Assembly: GCA_030705695.1 (NCBI GenBank)
Contig: JAUZPX010000044.1
Span: 1 to 14,333 of the forward strand
Source: Bacillota bacterium
GTDB taxonomy: Bacteria > Bacillota > Clostridia > Oscillospirales > Acutalibacteraceae
Reading direction: 5' to 3'
Length of the DNA: 14,333 nucleotides
Numbering within the stretch: the first letter of the stretch is position 1; the number at the start of each line of letters is the position of its first letter. A model generated the notes under the pieces. That model had not been told where the DNA came from, did no database searches, and was given only the letters and a program-made list of their open reading frames with translations. Made by a program: the position numbers and the translations under genes. Shown piece after piece: positions 7,109 to 13,326 of this stretch.

Positions 7109-8154
7109 CGTGAAGAAAGCATAACAGTAATCATACTGTAAACAGCTTCGCTAAGTGTAAATATTATTGCAACAATTACTCCAGCGCTGCTAAAAAACAT
7201 TTTTGTGTTTTGTTTAAAATTAAAGATCAAATCTTGCTTTTGAAGCTTAAAGAAGCTTTTTTGTTTTTTTGCTATTTTTGCAAACAAGACTATTCCAATA
7301 ATAATTATTGCAATTAATGTTGCATCAGAAATTATAGAAAAAACTTCGCTCGTAATAAAATTTAGATTACTTATGAAATCCATAACTACCGAATAAAAGT
7401 TATTAAAAAAATGTATTAACATTGCAGGCAAAAGCGAATTTGTTTTCACTACGACATATCCTAGTACAAGTCCTACAATAAATGCAAAAGGTGCTTGTGT
7501 AAAGTTTCCGTGTAAAAGCCCAAATAACAGTGCAGATGCAAAAATTGCAAAGCTATCACCATGTTTACGCAAAGAATGCAAAATAAATCCTCTGAAAGCA
7601 AATTCTTCAACAAATGCAGGCACAACGCAGACGGAAAATATAGCAGTAACAATGTCGAATGGAGAATTAAATTGTGTAGTATCTGGTATTGTATAGTTAA
7701 GTCCAAACATATTAAGATTTGAAGCCAATAAACTTGTTGCTAAATTTGCTAACATACAAATACTTATTCCAATAAAAATGACAGATGCGATATTGACACT
7801 TTTATCGCGCCGAAAAGAAATAAATTCTCGAGGATGAATTTTCTTGATTGCACAAATTATTATGGTAGAAACAAATAAAGATAATAATGAAACAGTGCCG
7901 TCAATCAAAGACTCAAACGATGAAGGTATATCAAGATTTGAAAGACCATTAAGTCCAAAAATCGATATTAAAATAACTAAAGTAATAATAAGAAAACATA
8001 AAAAATAAGTAATTACAGCAATTCCAACAGTGTTAAAATCTGATTTTGCTTTAATGCGTTTTACGGTTTTCTCATAATCAATAGTTGGATAATTTGGAAA
8101 TTGATTAATATAACCGTAATTATTTTGAAATTGTGGATAGGGATAATCTTGCAC
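7105..8154 (-). CDS. CPBP/Abi (Rce1-like) family intramembrane metalloprotease
   Basis: Polytopic membrane protein with the CPBP family motifs. Counting from TTG 8190, these are EEFAFRG (Glu195, Glu196, Arg200), FGLLHG (His227) and HFFNNF (His260, Asn263/264), the expected glutamate and histidine active-site residues of Rce1-like proteases. A Tyr/Asn/Pro-rich cytoplasmic head of about 50 residues is followed by about eight hydrophobic segments. Bacterial members are poorly defined; some process or protect against peptides. The frame is open up to TTG 8190 (361 residues). However, a promoter with -10 at 8190-8195 would start mRNA near 8183, and GTG 8154 has a weak upstream SD (GGAAGTGG, 8162-8169), so I favour GTG 8154 (349 residues). 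tadA overlaps its stop. Confidence 0.85.
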   Translation of the reverse strand: MQDYPYPQFQNNYGYINQFPNYPTIDYEKTVKRIKAKSDFNTVGIAVITYFLCFLIITLVILISIFGLNGLSNLDIPSSFESLIDGTVSLLSLFVSTIIICAIKKIHPREFISFRRDKSVNIASVIFIGISICMLANLATSLLASNLNMFGLNYTIPDTTQFNSPFDIVTAIFSVCVVPAFVEEFAFRGFILHSLRKHGDSFAIFASALLFGLLHGNFTQAPFAFIVGLVLGYVVVKTNSLLPAMLIHFFNNFYSVVMDFISNLNFITSEVFSIISDATLIAIIIIGIVLFAKIAKKQKSFFKLQKQDLIFNFKQNTKMFFSSAGVIVAIIFTLSEAVYSMITVMLSSR

Positions 8155-8189
8155 TCTGAAACCACTTCCGATTTTTAAATTTGTTGACA

Positions 8190-8218
8190 ATTATATCATT
8201 TTTCTAAATGTATCACAA
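8190..8218 (-). promoter_or_regulatory. Promoter for the CPBP protease-tadA operon
   Basis: On the minus strand, -35 TTGTGA (8218-8213) and a perfect -10 TATAAT (8195-8190) have a 17-base spacer. Transcription should start near 8183. The -10 overlaps the most upstream possible start codon (TTG 8190), which argues for translation from GTG 8154. Confidence 0.65.
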
Positions 8219-8219
8219 G

Positions 8220-8243
8220 GCAAAAGTTATTAATAAATTTTGC
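8220..8243. repeat. 24-base imperfect palindrome after copA
   Basis: GCAAAAGTTATT (8220-8231) faces AATAAATTTTGC (8232-8243). Eleven of twelve positions are complementary, with one G/A mismatch. It lies two bases upstream of the -35 of the CPBP-tadA promoter and about 40 bases past the copA stop. It could be an operator, or a poor terminator for copA, for which no better terminator is visible. Being pure A/T except at its ends, it may also be chance. Confidence 0.35.
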
Positions 8244-8282
8244 TTTAATCAAAAATAATTAACTTTCATTTTGAGAATCAGG

Positions 8283-10817
8283 TTAAATTTCTGTTGTATC
8301 ATCCAAATCTTTTTCAGAAACGCTTTTTTTATCTGTTTTATTTGTATTTTCTGATGTAGAAATTTCTTTGTCGTTCGTTATAGAAGTTTCTGTTTCAGGT
8401 GATTTTGGTTCTTCAAAATTATCTTCATTAGTTTCATTTGAATTTTCTTCTGTTTGTATTTCAGGTTTTTGTTGTATGTTTTCATTATTATAATCATGAT
8501 TTAAGATATTTTTATGAAGTTTGTTTTCAGATTTATAATGAAGCTTTTTAGGGTCGAAATGACGCAATCTAAGTGCGTTTGTAACAACGCAAAGCGAGCT
8601 TAAACTCATTGCCAAAGCAGCAAATATCGGGTTTAAACTCCAGTGGAGCAAATTGTAAAATACGCCTGCCGCAAGAGGAATACCAATTAAATTATATATA
8701 AATGCCCAGAATAAGTTTTCACGAATGTTTATAACAACAGCACGGCTTAACGAAATTGCTGTAACAGCTGAATTTAGATCGCTTTTCATAAGCACGATGT
8801 TTGCAGCATCAATAGCAATATCCGTTCCAGAAGCTATTGCTATGCCTATATCCGCACAAGCAAGTGCGGGTGAATCGTTAATTCCATCGCCAATCATAGC
8901 TACAACAGCACCGTTATTTTTTAAACTTTCAATTACTTTCTCTTTTTCCTGAGGAAGAACATCTGAGATAACTTTGCTGATTTGCAACTGAGAACGCACA
9001 GCTTCTGCAGTAATTTTATTATCGCCAGTAAGCATTATAGGTTCAATACCAATTTTATTAAAATTATCAATTGCAAGTTTACTTGATTCTTTCACAGTAT
9101 CAGCAACAGCAATTATTCCAAGGAGTTGAGTATCATCGCAAAAATACAAAACGGATTTTCCTTCTTTTGCAAATGCTTGAGTTTTTTCATTGTATTTTGA
9201 GATATCAATCTCTTTTTCATTTATTAAACGAATATTACCGCCATAAAATTTTCTTCCTTCAATTTTTGCTTCGACACCTTTTCCCGGAAGAGTATTAAAA
9301 GAATCTGTTTCAAAAAATTCCATTTCTCTTTGTATAGCAGCTTTTACAATTGCAATTCCAAGAGGATGTTCTGATTTAATTTCGATTGAAGCAGCTAGCT
9401 TTAATAAATTCTCGCCGTTAAGAGGAGGAATTGAGAAAACATCTGTAACAGTTGGCTTTCCTTCTGTTATTGTTCCTGTTTTGTCAAGTACGACAGTATC
9501 AATTTTATGTGCGTTTTCAAGAGCTTCGGCAGATTTAATTAATATTCCGTTTTGTGCTCCGATACCTGTCCCGACCATTATTGCTGTCGGAGTTGCGAGC
9601 CCAAGAGCACAAGGGCAGGAAATTACCAAAACTGAAATACCAAAAGAGAGTGCCGTACCTAATGCAGCACCGCAAATAAGCCATACTATTGTAGTAATAA
9701 CAGCTAAACCTATTACTACGGGAACAAAATAATTACTTATAGTATCAGCCATTCTGGCAATTGGTGCCTTACTTGAAGATGCTTCTTCAACAAGTGAAAT
9801 AATGCTTGAAAGTGTTGTATCTTCTCCGACTTTTTGCGCTTTTATTTTTATAAATCCAGCATTTAATATTGTTGCTCCGATAACAGGGTCACCGCTTATT
9901 TTTTCAGCAGGAATGCTTTCACCTGTAATTGCGGATTCATCAATTGTTGCTTCACCTTCAAGTATTACGCCGTCAACAGGGATAGCTTGTCCGCTTTTAA
10001 CAATAACAATATCTCCAACAGACACTTGCTCAGCAGGTATTTCAATCACTTCATCGTTTCTTTCAACAAATGCAGTTTTTGGGGCAAGTTCAATAAGCTT
10101 TGTAATTGCGTTTGATGTTTTTGTTTTTGAAAGGCTTTCAAGGTATTTTCCTACAGTGATAAGAGTTAAGATCATTCCGGCAGACTCAAAATAGAGATCG
10201 ACATGAATAGTTGGCATGGAAAAGCTGCCAAAGTGATTAGTTAAGTCAATATACAAAGTATTTCCGATATTATATAATTGACTTATTCCAAAAATTATTG
10301 CCGCAGAGGAGCCAATTGCAATAAGCGAATCCATATTTGGCTTACGTGATATCAATGCCCTAAATCCACTGATAAAATACCGTTTATTTATAAATATAAT
10401 AGGAATTATAAATAAGAATTGCGTAAACGGCAATGCAAACGGATTGTTTTGCATTCCAAATGATAAACCCATCATATTACCCATCGACAAAATAAATAAT
10501 GGGATTAAAAATACAATTGAAAATATGAGCTGATTTTTTAAGTTTTTTGCTTCTTGTAAAATAGGGGATATGTTTTCTTGTTTAGTTTCCTTTTCAGGTT
10601 TTTTATCATGAAGATCAGCACCGTATCCCGAATTTACAACAGCAGCAATAATCATAGTTTCATTAATGAGTGTTTCATCAAATTCTACTATCATAATACC
10701 TGTAAGCAAATTTATATTAGCTAAATAAACACCGTTAAGAGCCTTTACAGATGTTTCTATATGATTGACACAAGCTGCACAGCTCATTCCGGTTACATCA
10801 AATTTACGTTTAGTCAT
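8283..10817 (-). CDS. copA: Copper-exporting P1B-type ATPase CopA
   Basis: Pumps Cu(I) (and usually Ag(I)) out of the cytoplasm using ATP. The 844-residue protein has, in order, one heavy-metal-binding domain with GMSCAAC (Cys13, Cys16), membrane helices from about residue 96, the actuator loop TGES (298-301), the membrane metal site CPC (401-403), the phosphorylated Asp445 in DKTGTIT, the HP motif of the nucleotide site (His484-Pro485), and GDGIND (about 643-648). YN (708-709) and MSLSS (737-741) complete the P1B-1 copper signature. About 90 charged, Asn/Glu/Thr-rich residues follow (754-844), which is unusual. The frame opens at GTG 10826, but GGGGTGAT (10822-10829) is a good SD for ATG 10817. 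The gene is monocistronic as far as seen; no copper chaperone or CsoR/CopY gene is in the window. Confidence 0.95.
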   Translation of the reverse strand: MTKRKFDVTGMSCAACVNHIETSVKALNGVYLANINLLTGIMIVEFDETLINETMIIAAVVNSGYGADLHDKKPEKETKQENISPILQEAKNLKNQLIFSIVFLIPLFILSMGNMMGLSFGMQNNPFALPFTQFLFIIPIIFINKRYFISGFRALISRKPNMDSLIAIGSSAAIIFGISQLYNIGNTLYIDLTNHFGSFSMPTIHVDLYFESAGMILTLITVGKYLESLSKTKTSNAITKLIELAPKTAFVERNDEVIEIPAEQVSVGDIVIVKSGQAIPVDGVILEGEATIDESAITGESIPAEKISGDPVIGATILNAGFIKIKAQKVGEDTTLSSIISLVEEASSSKAPIARMADTISNYFVPVVIGLAVITTIVWLICGAALGTALSFGISVLVISCPCALGLATPTAIMVGTGIGAQNGILIKSAEALENAHKIDTVVLDKTGTITEGKPTVTDVFSIPPLNGENLLKLAASIEIKSEHPLGIAIVKAAIQREMEFFETDSFNTLPGKGVEAKIEGRKFYGGNIRLINEKEIDISKYNEKTQAFAKEGKSVLYFCDDTQLLGIIAVADTVKESSKLAIDNFNKIGIEPIMLTGDNKITAEAVRSQLQISKVISDVLPQEKEKVIESLKNNGAVVAMIGDGINDSPALACADIGIAIASGTDIAIDAANIVLMKSDLNSAVTAISLSRAVVINIRENLFWAFIYNLIGIPLAAGVFYNLLHWSLNPIFAALAMSLSSLCVVTNALRLRHFDPKKLHYKSENKLHKNILNHDYNNENIQQKPEIQTEENSNETNEDNFEEPKSPETETSITNDKEISTSENTNKTDKKSVSEKDLDDTTEI

Positions 10818-10885
10818 GTATATCACCCCGAAAATTATAAATTATATAGATAGAAAATAAGAAATAAATGGAATTAATCAACTAT

Positions 10886-10898
10886 ATATACAGTATAT
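10886..10898. promoter_or_regulatory. Candidate operator over the copA -10
   Basis: The perfect 13-base dyad ATATAC-A-GTATAT covers the whole -10 hexamer of the copA promoter, the usual place for a repressor site. It does not match the CopY box TACANNTGTA or a GC-rich CsoR site, so the regulator cannot be named. The low complexity of A/T sequence makes chance possible. Confidence 0.4.
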
Positions 10899-10919
10899 CG
10901 TGAAAACAAAGTTTGTCAA
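10892..10919 (-). promoter_or_regulatory. copA promoter
   Basis: On the minus strand, a perfect -35 TTGACA (10919-10914) and a near-perfect -10 TATACT (10897-10892) are separated by 16 bases. The expected start is near 10885, giving a leader of about 68 nt. It begins right after the spo0A terminator, so copA is transcribed independently. Confidence 0.72.
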
Positions 10920-10920
10920 T

Positions 10921-10960
10921 AAAACTCCTCCGCCTAATAGAAATAGAGCGGAGGAGTTTT
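10921..10960 (-). terminator. Terminator after spo0A
   Basis: A 13-bp perfect stem, AAAACTCCTCCGC (10921-10933) / GCGGAGGAGTTTT (10948-10960), has a 14-base loop and starts two bases past the spo0A stop. On the minus strand the 3' arm ends in TTTT and is followed by ATTG, so the T-run is partly inside the stem. It should end spo0A transcription before the copA promoter. Confidence 0.82.
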
Positions 10961-10962
10961 AT

Positions 10963-11754
10963 TTAACTCGCTGTTTTAATCTGAAGACGAAGCTTATCGG
11001 ATATCATAGCAATAAATTCGCTGTTTGTTGGTTTACCTCGGCTATTGTGAATCGTATATCCAAAATATGAGTTCAAGATGTCTACGTCGCCTCTGTCCCA
11101 TGCAACCTCAATGGCATGGCGAATTGCTCTTTCGACTCTTGAAGATGTTGTTTCAAACTTTTTCGCAACAGACGGATAAAGTTGTTTTGTAACAGCATTG
11201 ATTATTTCCGGTTTTTCAACAGACATTATGATTGCGTCTCTAAGATAATGATAACCTTTAATATGAGCAGGCACTCCAATTTGATGAAGAATATCCGTTA
11301 CCTTAATTTCCATTCCAAAGCTATCTTGTTTTATAACATAAGGGGGATTTTTAACTATAGTTTGTTCACTCTTATTTGAATTCAACAATCTGATTATATT
11401 TTCGGCAAGATCATTTATATTATATGGTTTTAAAACAAAATATGACGCACCTGCAGACATTACCTCATGCTCAAGAATTGAACTGTTAAAACTCGAAAAA
11501 ACTATAAACAAGGGTAAATTATTTGGGTTATTACGTTTCATTGAACGAATCACGCTTATGCCGTCGACTCTTGTCATAAACATATCAATTAAGACGACAT
11601 CAGGTTGTTCCATGGCAATTCGGTCGAGAACTTCAACACCGTCCTTGTTGCAAAAAGAAGAATGAATGTTGAAATTCATAAGGACATGACCGTGCTCACG
11701 AGTGAATTCACCATAATCTTCAGAAATCAGCATTTTAATTTTCTTATTTTCCAT
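10963..11754 (-). CDS. spo0A: Sporulation master regulator Spo0A
   Basis: Response regulator that, when phosphorylated, turns on sporulation genes and represses growth-phase genes by binding 0A boxes. The 263-residue protein has a receiver domain (about 5-125) with acidic residues Glu12-Asp13, phosphorylation site Asp57, Ser87 and Lys109, then a linker and the Spo0A-specific DNA-binding domain (about 148-263). The DNA-binding part is very close to that of Bacillus, with SRVERAIRHAIEVAWDRG (recognition helix) and KPTNSEFIAM. The receiver is less canonical: DMFMTRVDG stands where DxxMPxxDG is usual. The frame extends to 11829, but GGGGG at 11763-11767 (8-base spacer) fixes the ATG at 11754. It follows spoIVB, the classic order in spore formers, and has a candidate promoter of its own. 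Confidence 0.97.
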   Translation of the reverse strand: MENKKIKMLISEDYGEFTREHGHVLMNFNIHSSFCNKDGVEVLDRIAMEQPDVVLIDMFMTRVDGISVIRSMKRNNPNNLPLFIVFSSFNSSILEHEVMSAGASYFVLKPYNINDLAENIIRLLNSNKSEQTIVKNPPYVIKQDSFGMEIKVTDILHQIGVPAHIKGYHYLRDAIIMSVEKPEIINAVTKQLYPSVAKKFETTSSRVERAIRHAIEVAWDRGDVDILNSYFGYTIHNSRGKPTNSEFIAMISDKLRLQIKTAS

Positions 11755-11763
11755 TGATATTTC

Positions 11764-11786
11764 CCCCAAAATTTTATTTGTTGGGG
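11764..11786 (-). promoter_or_regulatory. Hairpin overlapping the spo0A ribosome binding site
   Basis: On the minus strand CCCCAA (11786-11781) pairs perfectly with TTGGGG (11769-11764) across an 11-base loop, covering four of the five SD bases (11763-11767). Transcripts starting near 11782 would lack most of the left arm, whereas read-through mRNA from spoIVB would contain it. Confidence 0.4.
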
Positions 11787-11788
11787 TA

Positions 11789-11817
11789 ATACTACCATAT
11801 ATTGGTAAATATAGCAA
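11789..11817 (-). promoter_or_regulatory. Candidate spo0A promoter with internal dyad and upstream A-tracts
   Basis: On the minus strand, -35 TTGCTA (11817-11812) and -10 TAGTAT (11794-11789) have a 17-base spacer, four of six matches each. Runs of nine A (11849-11841) and seven A (11838-11832) lie about 50-65 bases upstream of the predicted start, where an UP element would be. The spacer contains the 15-base dyad TACCA-N5-TGGTA (11793-11807). I see no sigma-H consensus or 0A box. Confidence 0.5.
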
Positions 11818-11847
11818 GAGATTACACAAACTTTTTTTAATTTTTTT

Positions 11848-13086
11848 TTAAGCTGCTGGAGCTATAGATTTTTTACTGTTTTCGTTAATATTCTCCATCA
11901 TTTTTTCTGCGAAAATTCCGTAACCTTGTGTCGGATCGTTAATAAAAACATGTGTAACGGCACCGACAAATTTACCGTTTTGAATTATCGGACTACCGCT
12001 CATACCTTGTACAATTCCTCCTGTTTGCTTTAGAAGCTCAGGATCAGTAATTTTTATAACCATATTCTTTGTTTCAAAAGTATCTTTGTAATTAATACTT
12101 TCGATTTGAATATCATAATATTTCGGTGTTTCTCCGTTAATTGTTGTTAAAATTTGAGCATAACCTGTTTTTATTTCCTGTTTCATGGCAATATCAATTG
12201 GTTTGTTGTTTGACGGACAGTTTTGCATAACTCCGTAAAGGCCTGATGAACAGTTTTTTTCCACATTAGCAATAGGTGAGCTTCCTTTAAAATATCCGTT
12301 AAGTCCGCCGGGAGAACCCGGAACACCTTTTGTAACGCTGCTGATAGTTGCTCCAACAATTTCGCCGTGAGCCAAAGGCATTAAATCGCCGGTATCAACA
12401 TCGCAAATTCCGTGTCCCAATGCTCCGAATTGACTGTGAAACGGATCATAGAAAGTTATAGTGCCGATTCCTGCTGAACTGTCTCGTATCCAAATTCCTG
12501 CCTTATAGTCGCCATCTTCGGAAGTTTGTGCAGGCTTAAGTGTTAAATTCATTTTTGTACCGTTTCTGAAAACTTCCAAATGAAGAGGAGAACCGTCATT
12601 TTTACTCATTATATCCATAAACGTTTCGTTAGAATCAATTTTTGTATTGTTTATCTTTGAGATAATATCTCCCTTTTTCAATCCGGCGTTTTTTCCGGGT
12701 GAAGTTGTTTTTCCATTATAATTTATATCATCTATTTTTACTACGATAACGCCTGCTGTAAACATCTTTACACCGAAAGGTGTGCCGCAGGGAATTATCT
12801 TGTGTTCGTTAATTAAATCAATTTTTATATTTTTTAAGGGAATAATATTCATAAGCATTAAATCGCCGTTGAATTCTTTTTTGTCGTTGCTTAGCGAAGT
12901 AGCGGTAACTGCACTGTTTTGAAAAGCATGCAAAGAAACAGGGAAGCTAAATTCAGTTTGATTTTCCGAAAAATTCGTCACATAATATGTTGACGGCATA
13001 GACATAGAAATGCTTCCGCAGGTAATTAGCAGGGCTAAACAGACAAAAAACAAAGCAACAGAAAGTCCTTTAAAAAATTTTTTCAA
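11848..13086 (-). CDS. spoIVB: SpoIVB peptidase (family S55 forespore signalling protease)
   Basis: Serine protease secreted by the forespore into the intermembrane space, where it cleaves SpoIVFA to trigger pro-sigma-K processing in the mother cell. The 412-residue protein has an N-terminal membrane anchor (about 3-25), a PDZ domain (about 100-185) and the S55 peptidase domain (about 200-405). The triad lines up well: His225 in LGHGICDVDTGD, Asp348 in ITDPELL and Ser363 in GMSGSPIIQNG. The Asp-Ser spacing of 15 equals that of Bacillus subtilis (D363, S378). The frame is open to 13113, but AGGAGG (13096-13101) fits TTG 13086, giving MKKFFKGLSVALF; the nearby ATG is out of frame and stops at once. 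No terminator separates it from spo0A, so read-through is likely. Confidence 0.95.
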   Translation of the reverse strand: MKKFFKGLSVALFFVCLALLITCGSISMSMPSTYYVTNFSENQTEFSFPVSLHAFQNSAVTATSLSNDKKEFNGDLMLMNIIPLKNIKIDLINEHKIIPCGTPFGVKMFTAGVIVVKIDDINYNGKTTSPGKNAGLKKGDIISKINNTKIDSNETFMDIMSKNDGSPLHLEVFRNGTKMNLTLKPAQTSEDGDYKAGIWIRDSSAGIGTITFYDPFHSQFGALGHGICDVDTGDLMPLAHGEIVGATISSVTKGVPGSPGGLNGYFKGSSPIANVEKNCSSGLYGVMQNCPSNNKPIDIAMKQEIKTGYAQILTTINGETPKYYDIQIESINYKDTFETKNMVIKITDPELLKQTGGIVQGMSGSPIIQNGKFVGAVTHVFINDPTQGYGIFAEKMMENINENSKKSIAPAA

Positions 13087-13192
13087 ACATATACACCTCC
13101 TTTGCTGTTGCATAAGATTATTATTTCACCAAATCGATATAATTGACTGGGAAATAACTTTTTGAAAAAATGAATTTGGCAATGTATAACCG

Positions 13193-13207
13193 TTTTATCG
13201 GATAAAA
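13193..13207. repeat. Perfect dyad in the spoIVB/P-type ATPase divergent region
   Basis: TTTTATC-G-GATAAAA is a 15-base perfect palindrome about midway between the divergent starts at 13086 and 13327. It could bind a regulator. Nearby on the plus strand is TTGACA (13227-13232), but no -10 of good quality lies 16-18 bases after it, so I do not call a promoter. I found no clear sigma-F or sigma-G element for spoIVB. Confidence 0.35.
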
Positions 13208-13326
13208 TAAAATTAATCTTCTGTTATTGACAGAAATCCCAAAAATCAAACAATTTTACATACCGAAAACTTGAAAAACATTTGGTTTTATGTTAATGTA
13301 CAAGCATAGTAATTTTGGAGGCAAAT

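Noticed and set aside
7109..7130. A separate ribosome binding site for tadA
   Set aside because: No purine-rich SD is visible; the 4-base overlap with the upstream gene suggests translational coupling.
9802..10194. 130-codon plus-strand frame inside copA
   Set aside because: Antisense shadow of the actuator region of copA; composition follows the reverse of that gene and there is no SD.
13170..13205. 11-codon frame starting ATG in the spoIVB/ATPase interval
   Set aside because: Too short, no SD, and expected by chance in AT-rich DNA.
13227..13256. TTGACA on the plus strand as a promoter for the P-type ATPase
   Set aside because: The -35 is perfect, but no hexamer 16-18 bases on resembles TATAAT, so I could not support a promoter.
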